Part shown: piece after piece, positions 39,001 through 50,929 of the stretch
Layout: the number at the start of each line of letters is the position of its first letter
Numbering within the stretch: position 1 is the first letter of the stretch
Origin: Spirogloea muscicola
Lineage: Eukaryota > Streptophyta > Zygnematophyceae > Spirogloeales > Spirogloeaceae
Length of the DNA: 64,000 nt
Reading direction: 5' to 3'
NCBI GenBank assembly: GCA_009602725.1
Contig: WELB01000040.1
Location: forward strand, 444,565-508,564
Program-made: the position numbers and the translations under genes
The notes under the pieces: generated by a model
What the model saw: only the letters and a program-made list of their open reading frames with translations
Databases searched by the model: none
What the model was told of the DNA's origin: nothing

Positions 39001-42000
39001 TTTGCCTGACTAGTCCTTTGCTATATTTGATGGCTAGGCAAGGAGATTATATCAGGAGACCCAGCTGAGGTTGTGCAGCTTACAGCTGGTGCATCTCGCG
39101 TGCCTGTAACTATATTAAAGTGGTGCGGGAGTGGAGGTTCTAATATACGTGGACATGGAAGGCTGTACATATGTGGAGGCGGGGATCTTGGTCTCCCTGA
39201 AGAGATCACTGTAAGATGGCTCGCACCTTCTGTCTGCAGATGATCTTAAGTAGCACGATTAGTCGTAGCAAGTCTGTCACTGCTTGTGCTTGTGGAAGCT
39301 TCATCTAGCATGGCCAAGCAGGTGTAAGTCGAAGAAAATAGACCTCAGTCAATCAAGAGCTTAGTGTGTCGAAGTAGCTGACACTTTAACCAGCTCTTTG
39401 ATAAAGGTTCTTACAGTTTCCTATGTTGGAGCTTGGGCAAGCTTGCTGCTGAGTTGTGAAGTATTTTGCAGGTGCTATCCCTTAGTGCAGGTACAGATGG
39501 GGAGCATCTACCAGAAACACCAAGAACGCATATTCCTTGGTTGGGCCCTGTGGCAGATGTCATCCTGCTTCCTAATGCAGCCAGCGACTTAGCAGTCCCA
39601 GCTGCTGCCGTTGTAGTATTGACAACCCCTGGTCAAGTGCACCTCTATGACGAGAAGAATATTGTGGCAACCTTGAGATCATCTGTAGGTCAGGGACGTC
39701 CGTTGAGCATACAGCCTGTACCCTTACAGCCTCCAGTATCAGAGTCGTACATCACTACAGCGAAAGCCTTCGTCTCTAGCAATGAGCTACAGCCCATACT
39801 GGGAAAGCTTGTCAAGGTGCGTCCTTCCATTTGATCGTGTTGGATAGTGAGGATCAGTGCAATGTCAGAAGTTACGCTCCAAGCGACTGATGGGTTGTTT
39901 GTCAAGTCATCTGTATTGTAGACTGCTGGGACAATTTACTTCTTCAAACAAATAAACCCATAATAACAATCAAATATTTCAATGCCCTCCATCTTTGTCG
40001 GAATGACTGAAGTCAAGCAAAAATATCTTCTGGCAGCTACCAAGGGAGGACAATTGGCACCCAGCCAAGCTTCCAGCTGGCACAAGGTGGCCTATCTTAG
40101 GAGGCTTGCCCAGCTCATCTAATGTGGTGCACCAGCCTGCTCTTTACATGACTGGCCATCGGGATGGGAGGCTGCAAATATGGGATGTGTCATCGCCTCT
40201 CCTGTCACTCATTAACACAGTACCACACCCACAGGTTGCTCATGTGGCACATTGTTACATGTCAGGAATAGCCTCATGCGATCTTAGTCGCATGCATCAT
40301 CCTCAGCGCCCTTGTACATGACTGCAACACTTCGTACAATATCTGGCTCTGCCACATAAAAGTAGCACGTCTCTTTGATCCTCCTCATTGCAGGTAGCAG
40401 AAGGCTCTGGCATGCACGAAATGACCTGCTTTGAATGGTGCTCAGCTGCTGGGGTGCTGGCCACGGCTCACTCATCTGGCCAGGTAGAATGAACAGAACG
40501 GGGCAGCTGTGGCATTGCCTTTGTAAACGCCTGCTTTTGTGTCTGCTCTTGGCAGCGACCTCTTCTACTACTTTCATTCCACTTTTCTGCATGTCCTACA
40601 CGAGCAAATTCTACTTGCTTGCGTAATGCGGTGGGCCTGACGAGGCCACATATGGGCAGGTCTTCCTTTATCAATGGTCAAGCGAAGAACGTAGCATTTT
40701 CCTTCACAAAATCGGAGCAGCCCATCTGGTCATGAAGTGTGAGGGATCTGGCCTCGGAGGCGTGGAACTCATCCTTGCACTTCCTCTTGCGCCTTGTACA
40801 CAAATTTGTCTCATGGACAAATTTATTAAATTTTGTAACCAGCCAAAGCTTCTGCAAAATAACCAGAGCGCATAACCTGGAGTGCTTGCTCATGTGCAGG
40901 TCAAGGTAGCAACTGCGGTCCAGGCTTTCAACTCTTCATGGAGATCAGCATACACCCAGAACCTATATCTGCACTGGCGCTTGCTACAGGGATTGGGCGC
41001 CTTGCTATAGGCGACAAGCTAGGAGGGGTGAGCATCTCCAGTAGTTGCACTGCTTTTCCTTTAAGGACAGACCAGATCGTCGGAGACAGGCAAGCAAGAT
41101 GATGGCCCTGCAGTGTCGACACCAATATCTTGACTTTTCTGGATGAATTGATTGTTGATGTTGTGCAGGTATCCATTGTAGATCTCATGACGTGCTCCGT
41201 CCTCACTCATTTCACACCTGTTCCTACCCTTGGTGTTGCCGTTCTTGCTTTTGTTTTCCTGCCTCTGACTGCTGAAGGAGCCCCTGTGACAAACAGCCAT
41301 CAGCATCATAGAAGCGAGAAAAAGAAGGGCATGGTACAATCTCCTCAGGTCTCTCCAGGCCCTGTACTTGTAGTCACTGGCCATATGAGTGAGGTGATTA
41401 TTCTGGACGCCAACTCGGGAAGCACCCTAGGTGCTGGTACCTTTCAGCCCAAGTATCCTTCACAGACGGTTCATCTACTTGTCCTCGGTGAGTGTTCACG
41501 GGCTTCTCCTTCTGCAACACCTGATACATGCAAGCAGCAACTTAGATAGCTGCAGAATCTGCAATGATGCTATTTGGAGAGGGCTGGGTGAAGGGAGGGA
41601 ATTACTGGAGTTGTATAAGGATGATATGCTTAGCAGCTAAGTTGGTGTCAACAAGGATACTGAAGTCCTGAGGAGATTTAGAGACACTCATTCGAAAGTC
41701 TGTGGACCAAGGAGCTAGTCATGCTTTGCATGACCATTACTGAGGGTCAAGAAGAATCTTGCCCTTGAAGGAGGTAGTAGCAAAGTGGTAGCTAAGTGAA
41801 ACCCATGGATGAGAAAGCAGAGTAAGGGGCTAAGGGCTAAATATGTGGAGCACAACCAATCAAATTTACTGCATAGGTTGCACTGAGGTTGCTGGAAATA
41901 CAGATATGACGTGTTCTTCTACTGCTTCTGCAGATGATCTGGGGAATCCTGTTTCTCAATTGAGTGGAAATTTCAATCCTGTTTGGGCTCTTGGAGCCAA

Positions 42001-45000
42001 GAGTGAGGTGCTCACTAAGCCAGATGCAGGAAGCAGAGAGACAGCGGAGCAGGTTGTAGCTGAGAAGTCAGATGCTCAAGATGGCTATATGGAGGTACCA
42101 GAGAGCCAGGGCTTATCAGGAAGAGCAGCTCTTGATCGGCTAAGAGAATATTACTCAGAGGGATTGTTGACTCCCACTCACGTGCCGTTGCAGCCGCAGC
42201 AGGGCGTTGCGGATGTTTCGCAGGAGGTCATGAGGAGGGAATCCAGCACAAGCTTGGCTGAGGGCTCCACACATGGGAGTGAGAGGAGTGATACTTCTTC
42301 AGAGGTCGAAGTTGCCATCACAACAGTTCTACTAGGATCAGAGGGTCTTGCAAAAGAATCTATTGAATCACTGGCACCAGATGATGAGCAAAAGCATCAT
42401 CATTTAGGCACCGTCCCAGGCACTGGTGAAGCAGCATTAGTTGCTAGTCATTCAGGCCAGACTAGTGGCAGCGACCTGCTTGCCAACCAATCAGGCCAGG
42501 ACTTCACACAGGAGCAGGAGCAGGAGCAGCAGAAAGTGGGAAATGTGGGAGAAGTATCTATATCTAGAGTAGAAGTTGCTGGTGATAAACAGATTGATCC
42601 TGCCCATGACGTGGTCAACGTAGAGGTAGATAGGTCAGAGGTCACTGAAGGTGAGGCTCCTACTGGGGTGAAGCCATTGGAAGCAGCATCAGTCTGCCTG
42701 ATTTCACAAGAGTGGCTTCGGGTCTACTCAATGTCAGCCATTTTGAGAGTAGGATCCCTCACTCTGAGCTGCTCAGTCATGTCAGTCTGTTGGTCAGACA
42801 TAGGACCTGCTTTGCTTGCCAACTGCTGTTGAGAATCTGGGACCATGGATGAAAATGTTGTGTTTGGTGCATAGCATTTTGGTGCATAGCAACAAATGAG
42901 CTTGCTGCTTCACTGTGCAGGGTGAGCGGAAATCTTTGAAGAAAATAAGACTGCACGAGTCGGGTTGTGCCTGGGCTGCTGCCTGTGGCGATGATGAATT
43001 TCCATCAGCTCTGGCCTTGCTCTCTCGCGCTGGCGATCTTGAGATCAGGTGAAGTACCACATTCTTGGCACGGCTTTAGATGCTTGCGGACGTCCCAAAG
43101 CCTAGCTGACACTCGACGACCTTGTTGTCTATCACTCTCATAGTATGCAGGACCTCAACGCATAAGTCACAGGTGGCTTGTCTGCACTCTGTGCAGGAGT
43201 TTCTCTGATATGGCAGTGAATTACGAGAGATCAATTCAAGCAGTCACAGGTTCAGAGTACGAGCATTTGACGGACCTGCTACCATCCATGACTTGTACAG
43301 CAGACGGCCGTATCACCTGCGTAAGGTCATACCCCTTGGGAGCATATAAGAGAGTGAGGGCAAGAGAGAAAGAGGGGGGCGAGGGAGGGAGGGAGGGAGG
43401 GCATGAGGTTCCTATATCTCTTGTATGCCCTTAAGCATACAAGCATACATCCGGCCTTTTCAGACCTTGTCCATTCTTTTGGGCTGGCCTCTCACAGCCA
43501 CTGCTCTCGTTTATGCAGTCTCAGTCTCAGTGAGTCAGAGGCTGATATTGACTTTGTGGTCAAGCTTGCAGCTCGGTGGCGATAACGAGCTACTCCAGCT
43601 GTCGCTTTTCCATGAGGAGAACGCGTTAAGGTATGCTCCCAAGGGAACACGTGAGACCTAGCAAGAGTTGGCCCGTTCACATGTGGACAGGGTAGGTCCG
43701 CCCATCTTCTAGCCTCGTTGTGTAAGATTGACAATTCCTCACAGCTACAGCATGCAAGCTTCTGGAAAACGGGTCAGCTGGGAGGTTTTCAATTGGCAAA
43801 TTATATAAAATCCCCTAACAGCTGTTAGCTGTTTCTCCTTCAGAGTACCTGAGTCGCTCCCAAGTTTGCACGACAAGATGCTCGCAGAAGCTGCAGATGC
43901 AGCAGCTGCAGCCCTTGAGGCTGCTGTGGCTGTGGCCTCGCCACCTACCACCTCCAGCTCAAGTCATGTTCCTTTCCAACGACATTCGGCTCCTGAAGCA
44001 AAGCGATGGGTATGAGGAAGCTGTCCCACAGCCTGACATAAGCTGCTTGGGACTTTCTATGGAGCAGTTTGATGGCAAGATCAACAAGAGGCCTAATAGA
44101 GCTTGTTGTATCAGAATGAAACAGGATATGACCTAACACAGATATATAGGTGGGAAGACGGTGATATAGCTTACTAGTCTAAAATGGAAAGTGGGACTTT
44201 TGCAGCTGCAGGAGAGTGTCAGATGCTATTGCTTCGTATAAGCACGGCACATTCTGATGTGATGTGTGACATGTCTTGCAAGGCATGCAGGGGTTGTTTG
44301 AGGACATCAAGGGCGTGGTGAGCAATGTCAGTAGCACAGTCGTGGCTGTGAGCACCACTGTGGCGTCCATCCCGCAGATGGCTCAAGGCAAGGAGAAGAA
44401 GCTCTCGTCTGAGGGAAGCAGTAAGGAGCAGCGAAGACTTGCGCATACTGCAGCAGAGCTTTCCGACCTCTTCACCTCCCAACCATTTGCCGTGGTGCCG
44501 GTACCCAAAGTGGAGGCCCATGACCCCTTTGATGGCGCCCCTTCTCCACGCAACGATTCATCTGTCAATTCTGTGGAGGGTGAGCATGTCATGGTCCAAA
44601 AGGGCTGCAGGCCTCGCAGCTTGTTTCGGGCTTCCTTGCAAGTATCTATGGGGAGTCGTGGTCGCAGCTTATCTAGTATTCAGTGAGATAGATCCACTGC
44701 AAGTCACTTCCACAGAGTCCAACCTCCAGGAAAGGATTTTTGCCTCAGGTCAATGTATGTGTATGCTATTATGCAGAGCATGAGCCTGCTGAGCAATGTT
44801 GTGACAGCTTCTCTGCAGAAATTCTCGGGGAGGGTTCTGTGCCAATAAGGTTGGTTATTGAGGAACTTCCACAAGACACTTCTGATGCGGAGCCTGTAGT
44901 ACCTGACAAGAAGCCTAACAGGCCTAGCGGTCTCTTTGGCAGCCGCCTCTTTCGAAACAGCCGCAGTGGTGACCTCAGTAACATTCCATCGCTCAGTAAT

Positions 45001-45961
45001 ACAAGGCATCTCTTACTGCGCAAGTTTCTACTTATGCTGGGCGGAGAGAGTTTCATTGCATCTTGTGTACCTCACAAGTAGTAATTAGAACCTTATCTGA
45101 TGCATGCATCCCTGCAAGCTCTTATCACAATATCACAAATGCTAAGTATCAACCGGCGTGACGCTTGTCTTTGTCCAGAGAAAGGCAAAGGGCCTGAAGG
45201 GGCCGAGGCTTCACCGAGGGCGGAGCTGCTGGGCGATGCTATGACCTCGCCAAAGGGAGAGACAAAGGCCCGAGCTGAGGTGCTACCAGGAAACACTTCT
45301 CCGCACCTGCGCTCCGCTGAAGACATCAAAGCAACTTATGGGAGGAAGTCAGCGGTGAGTGGGTCCGAGACAAGGGCCCAAGATTGTAAAGCTCGAGGAG
45401 CTATCGGTAGCCAGCTTGACAGCCTGCTAAATCATGCTGTTGGTTGCCATGTCCTTTAAGAAATCAAGCAGTAAATAATCGAGTAAGTAGTAAGCAATAA
45501 GTAGGTACCTGATGCGGTTCCTGTGTTTGGGACGGTCTCAAAGCAGGATGCTGCACAAGCCGCAAGCCTTGCTCGTGATAGGCTAGTTGAGCGAGGCGAG
45601 AAGTTGGAGGTAAGCAGCTGAAGCAGACAGACTCTTGGGAATGTGGGGGAGGGGAGAGTTGGTACTGTTGTTGATTGAGCACGTCGAGCATGGAGGACTG
45701 GATGCAGCTCAGTGCCTCCTCCTGATTACTGATGATGCTGTTCTAATACTACAGCCTCAGGGGAAGATGCATACATGACACTGGGGCATGAGTTCCTGAT
45801 TTGGGTACGTGGTTTCTCACAGCTGTGCATGGCCTGGCTCACTGCAGGACTTGCAAAAGCACACGGAGGAGCTCGAGGCGGGCGCCGAAAATTTTGGCTC
45901 CATGGCCGACGAGTTGGTGAAGAAGATGGAAGGCCGGAAGTGGTGGAAGGACATCATCTGA
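36096..45961 (+). CDS. Tomosyn / Lgl-like WD40 protein with C-terminal R-SNARE-like coil
   Basis: A gene of roughly 25 exons. The N-terminus [10 protein letters not shown] resembles plant tomosyn-like proteins. Exons with clear sites: 36353-36467 ([24 protein letters not shown]), 36862-36946 ([18 protein letters not shown]), 37142-37195 ([13 protein letters not shown]), 37429-37520 ([12 protein letters not shown]). WD40-type segments follow at about 38490-38797, 39470-39816, 40034-40235 ([20 protein letters not shown]), 40394-40482 and 41168-41486. About 41935-42650 is a long Ser/Glu/Gln-rich low-complexity insert. Final exons at about 45177-45354, 45509-45609 and 45849-45961 encode [29 protein letters not shown] and [20 protein letters not shown], an R-SNARE-like helix without a membrane anchor. 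Such proteins bind Q-SNAREs and restrain vesicle fusion at the plasma membrane. Exon 1 to 2 and several middle junctions are approximate. Confidence 0.85.
43360..43405 (+). repeat. G-rich tandem tract in a tomosyn-like intron
   Basis: AGAGAAAGAGGGGGGCGAGG followed by several GGGAGG units. Four or more G-runs of three or more bases lie close together on the sense strand, so a G-quadruplex is possible in the transcript. Confidence 0.6.
43455..43512 (+). repeat. Intronic hairpin repeat copy
   Basis: CAGACCTTGTCCATTCTTTT, then GGGCTGGCCTCTCACAGCCA, CTGCTCTCG. It is a well preserved copy lying in sense orientation in an intron of the tomosyn-like gene, about 65 nt before the exon at 43577. Confidence 0.8.
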
Positions 45962-47379
45962 TTAGCCCCAGATGGTGTTAGGATCTCACATGCCATCTGG
46001 TCAATCATGTCAGCCCCCTTTTGCTAGGACCTCTCCTGGCATTATTGCCATTGTGCCTCTCAAGAGCCAACCTTTAACCAACTATCAAGCGAGAGTGTCC
46101 ATGTCATGGGAGTGATTGGGAAGTGGAAGAAAAAGGAGCGATCATGTTTTGTGATTACTGTGTTAGCATCCTTACCTCTATCATCTCCAGCTTATATTTC
46201 AGTACCCTTCAGTGATGCACCAAATGTTTTGCCACAGACAGGAATACAAATGTCCCGTTTTCTGGTGAGTCACTTGAGTCCCGACTTGTTGCGGTGCGAT
46301 TGAGCTAGTAGGGAGCTGCTATGCGGTCTTCGAAGGATGGCTGCTTTCAAGTCCACCTCCTGATCGCTTTTGCTCAATCAATTTCCCACTACATGGGTAC
46401 TTAAGGACCTTAAGGTTCGATCCTGGTCAAGAGCAGGTCAGCATTGTGTTTTCATTTGTGGGCTCTGGTGTTCATGACCAGTATGTGATGCATGTCAGTG
46501 ATGCACAGTATGTGATGCATGTCAGACAGACTTGTTGCTAGCATGCGCAGATATGGTGCTTCAGCTTCACTTCTAGTGCCAAATGGAAATAGTAACTACA
46601 AAAATGCAGCACTCTGTCCAAGATGGTGCTAATGCCAGACTCTCTTGGTTGTCCTACACATGTTTTGAAGTGGTGGAGCCATGTTGCTAGTAAGAGCCAA
46701 CCCAGTGCCCCTTTGCTCCATCAATATATGTGGAGGATCCTTACCTGGACTCAACTTACAAGTAACAGAGGAAGCAATGTTGGGCATGTGCCACGGCACA
46801 GAAGATTGAGGTCATGGTCTGGTCTCCATTTTCTTAGCAAGTAGTGCATTTGAGCATTGAACTTTGGCCCGTTAAGAAGCAACTCATCATCGGGCGCTGC
46901 AGTTAAGTAAGCTTCACTGCATTCTCAATTCGTCATTGTACAGTGGGATAAAAGACAGCTGCACGCCGCAGCTGTCTTTCATTAAAGTTGATCTAGCAGG
47001 CCTGGAACGAGCACCATGCAGATGCAATACATTAGTGTGCTACTCTGCAATGATACCATTTCGTGACATACAACATGCACCATTGGCACTCAACATTGGG
47101 CTCAAGCATACCACCTTGGTGAACTGGCAGATGGAGGTACCATGGCCATCCTTATCAGGGCTGCTTTGCTTGCAGAGCAGCAAATGCATGTTTTACTCCT
47201 TTACAGCTAGTGCAGTCTGGAGCAAGCGACTGCTGGCATAGATCCCTTGGACCATGGCAAGTCATGTCAGTCGGCGAGGCCATGAAGGGCCTTGAGGAGG
47301 ACCTTGACAGACTGCTCGCAACACTGTTCTGACTGTGTCTCAAGAGTTTCGGCATTTCTTCGGCCAACCCTTGGCACGT
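45962..47379. other. Convergent intergenic region
   Basis: 3' flanks of the tomosyn-like gene (plus) and the SNM1-like gene (minus). A 20-25 nt unit containing CAGTATGTGATGCATGTCAG is duplicated in tandem near 46478-46525. No gene seen. Confidence 0.5.
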
Positions 47380-50300
47380 TCACTCTTGTTGGGGGCCCCA
47401 AAGGCTGGCCAGAATGTCTTTGCCGAGCTCAGTTGCACAATCGCTCGTGCTCGGCACGATCACCTCTGGGGCAAGAGCCTGCACAAAATGCTGCAGCTCT
47501 CTGAAGCTACTATGCTCCACGTATGGCACCTCGTACCTGTCAAAGCCCAGACTGGGCATCATCTTTCTGTCCAATGCACATACCAGTGAGACTGCGCAAG
47601 ACTTCACTGTAGTACCCCATACTTGGCAAGTTCAACCAAACATCACCCTCATCTTCTGGGTCAGGATGTCGTGATGGCGTGCAATATAAGTACCAGTTCG
47701 GCTTAAGCTTAAGTCCAATGCATGCCAAGAAGAGGGTTTTTCCTTGGAACAAGAGCAGCTGGATTGATGTCCAACACCTGACAAGCGTGCCCTGTTGCCA
47801 CCTCCGACCTGCTGCCCGCTTCTTGCTGCGTTGAAGCGTACAACTGCTTGGGGATATGCCAATAATTGTGTCAAACCTTCTCTGGTACATCAAAATCTCA
47901 CACAAATCAGCAGCTTCTTTGCCTACAGAAGGGATTGGCATATATAGGACAGACTCAAAGTATGATACGAGCAGACTACCTCATGGCAGTGTTCTTGACA
48001 AAGTCTTACAAATGCTCCGAGCTCACATGCACCCCAGAATGAGAAGCCATAGCCAGCATCAGCAGGTCATCTTGTGAACACAAACATGATAATGACGCGC
48101 AACAGAGGCCATCCTCTTGAAGCTGGCAATGCTCCACATTGGGACGACATGTATGTTGCTCTCTGTCTCCTTATTAACAAGCCAAGCCTTGTCCTCCTCT
48201 GTCAGGCCCATGCAATCCAGCAGCCGCTGCTTGGAAGGGCTGACAAAGAGCTTCTTCTGCAGGGCTCGAGCTACACTGAGAAATAGTTTCTCTGTTCCTG
48301 TGACAACAGGAATCTATGGCTGTGCCATGAGCAAGGTCAAGTCGTAGGAAATCGATACAGGCACATGTGTCCACATAGTGAAAATATGCTTTGCAGAGAA
48401 ATGAGGAAAACAGCCACTAGGTAGGAAATAGACGTGTCGAAGTTTGTACCGAGTAAGTGGGTGCCTATTAGAAAGAGGCTTCTGGGATTGAAGCTCTCAA
48501 CCAGGATGGCATCAATTACATACTGGATTACTATGTCCTGCTTAGGAAAGTCATACTGGCAAAGCCAAACAAATACCGAGATCATGAATGGGCAGAAGGA
48601 CAAGGAAGCTGAAGTGGGCTCTAGGTCAAGACAACTTTGACTGTGACCACACAACAGGGTCACCATAGTAGCTACAAGCTCAGGTCTAAGAATCACAGTG
48701 AACAACTGTTATTCATTATTTTTGTCGCAAGACAAGCAGAGGCCATTTATATTAGTTTCATGTAAAGTAAGGTAGAGATACCTGAGGCTGGCAGAATGTC
48801 GTATCCAAGATAAGCGTATGAACATACACAGCCTTCAGAGCCGGGTATTCCAACATCGCAGGGCAGAAACGGAAGTCCCCAGTGTGAAGGACGGCCTGTC
48901 CCAATGAGCAGGTAGGAGGACAAACAAATGCTTAGCGACTTGGTGACACCAACACCGGCTTGGCTTGCAATTGAAGCCAATGTATATGGTAGTGCTACTC
49001 CAGTGCACATAATATAAGGCTCTAATATCTCAAGGAGAATTGACTGAGAGCAGGTTGATGACGTCATCTGTGCAGCTCACTTTACCATCTGGGGGCTCCA
49101 AGAGTATCATGACGGCGCCAGGGCAGTGGTTGGCCTCCAAGAATGTCACACGTGTATCGTTGAGCATAAAGCTTTTGCCAAGACCGACTTCCATGATGTT
49201 CTCTTTCGCAATGCCTATCTTGAGCTGCACTAGGCGCGCCGTTATATGCGAGCAGACTATCATTCCTGCCTTGAAACTCCTGGTCAGGCCTTGGTAACCT
49301 GCGACAAGAGGTGGTTCATTCGTCACATAAAGCCAGCAGCCTCCTGGTTACAGAAATCTCTAGGTTGTATGCAAGCAACTATCTATAAGCTATCAAAGAG
49401 GCAAGGTCAAGAGGGAGTCGCAAAGAAAGGGGTGAGAACTTGCGGTCTATGTGAAAGTGCGTCAGGAACCAGTAGGTGCAGTCCTCTTTGCCATGTTGGA
49501 ATGCATCCTGCGCGCATGCCAGACCACAGTCAGAGCCCTACTCTTGCACGATGAGAAGATGTCATTAGTAACTACCGCCTGCTTACTGCCTGGCTTTGAT
49601 AGACAAGGGCTTCGCTCTCAGCATAGTGTCATGTCCTAGCTTTGATGGTTGATGGCTTGTGAACTGATTTCTATGGATGCCACTCACCACTCGGAAGGAA
49701 GTCCCAGGGATGCACTGCCAAGGAGCGAAGCCAGGGTGGCCGGCACTCCCAGCGCCTTCCATCTTGTAGCTGACCTTCTTGTGATCCCTTCTGACATGTA
49801 AGGGCGGCCGAGGACGCCGAGTCTGAGACTGTGATTGCACTCTGAAGAAGTCAGTTATGCAGCTTGAGCCATTCCTTGCACCCTGCAGCTGCTTTGCCAG
49901 TAGCCTCTGGCTGGAATCTTGAGCCTCAGCTAGCGTTCCTGGACTACAGGAGACAGGCGGACTGCCAGACATGCCAACCCCCTCAAGCTGCTGCTCCACA
50001 GCAATTTGTTCTGACTGCAACAAGGGCAGTGACGCAGGCTGTCAGCTGGTCTTGAACGGACACAAGCACCCTTGCTGAGCACTCATCACTGACATGCAGT
50101 ACATGCTGCTGCTTGGCAAGTGCTTTGAATGAGCTGCTACAGTTGTCATGCAGTCAAGGCTAGGTATTGATACCAGAGCAAGTCCGCAGCGGGTAAGGCT
50201 ACATGATAGGGGATGCAGCACTGACCTCAACTTGGAAGCAGTCCAGGAAGCGACCAGTATGCCGCTCACGCTGAGGTCGCAGCAGCTCTCCTGCCTGCTC

Positions 50301-50702
50301 CCCAGACACAGGGCACTCCAGCGACCGAAGCTCGATATGCTGCAGCCCTGCGGCTTCAGGAGGAGCACTTGCAAGTGGAGCACGCTCTTTTGTGTCTGCC
50401 TCCAAGCCACTACGCACATCCTTGGCTGCGCTTTTGCAAGCAATTGCACGTGGAACTATCTCTTCGACCCTGGGCTCCAAGCTGTGTAAGACATCGGCTT
50501 TGGCTGCCTCCAACCTCACTGCAGCGTCTTTCTCTCCAGCCAACATCGGATGTCTGTCTGGCAGTATTCTGTTGCATGGCCTCAAAGGGACGGCTGCTGA
50601 GACGCTTCGCTTCCTACGCTCCTTCTTGATTGGCCGTGCAGCCTGCTGGCACTGCGCGAAGGAGGAGAACTCATCGCCAGAGTCGGCAGCTTCCTCGTCC
50701 AT
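47380..50702 (-). CDS. SNM1: SNM1/DCLRE1-family metallo-beta-lactamase / beta-CASP nuclease
   Basis: A minus-strand gene of about nine or ten exons. The start is the ATG at 50702 (MDEEAADSGDEF), and the long hydrophilic N-terminus spans 50702-50226 and about 50040-49688. Conserved core: WQCIPGTSFRV, then exon 49507-49444 (DAFQHGKEDCTYWFLTHFH), then the exon from 49298 (QGLTRSFKAGMIVCSHITAR and VTFLEANHCPGAVMILLEPP). Next come VLHTGDFRFCPAM and LILDTTFCQPQ (about 48905-48780), FPKQDIVIQYVIDAILVES and RSLFLIGTHLLG, TEKLFLSVARALQKKLFV, and YEVPYVEHSSFRELQHFVQA near the C-terminus. These proteins are 5' exonucleases for interstrand cross-link repair in the nucleus. As spliced here the first metal motif reads HFHID-R rather than HxHxDH (see findings). 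Several exons between 48.1 and 47.6 kb are not placed precisely. Confidence 0.85.
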
Positions 50703-50732
50703 CCCGTCATGCGCATGGCTGAGACTGCGCCA

Positions 50733-50783
50733 TTCAGTCGTCACGTGCAGTCGTCACGTCAGTCGTCACGTTCAGTCGTCGCA
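50733..50783 (-). promoter_or_regulatory. Tandem CGTGACGACTGA repeats upstream of SNM1
   Basis: On the plus strand CAGTCGTCACGT is repeated three to four times (50733-50783). On the SNM1 sense strand this gives ACGTGACGACTG units with a CACGTG G-box-like core at one junction and TGACG cores in each unit. The array sits 30-80 nt upstream of the SNM1 start codon, where promoter or 5' UTR elements would lie. Plant bZIP factors bind ACGT- and TGACG-core elements in general; binding here is inference. Confidence 0.45.
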
Positions 50784-50929
50784 GCCTTCAATCCTGCTTC
50801 CACGGACCCTTCCACATCCTTGGGCCTTCCCTCAATGGCCCCTCTCAATCGCCACTCTTGGCGGAGCAATGCTCTCGCTGTAACGAGGCCCCTGCTGTGC
50901 CTGCGCCACGAGCGCGCTGGCAGACGCAA

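Noticed and set aside
46405-46430. Possible tRNA gene (GGTTCGATCC at about 46412)
   Set aside because: The B-box-like string lacks a matching A-box, acceptor stem and anticodon arm at the correct distances upstream.
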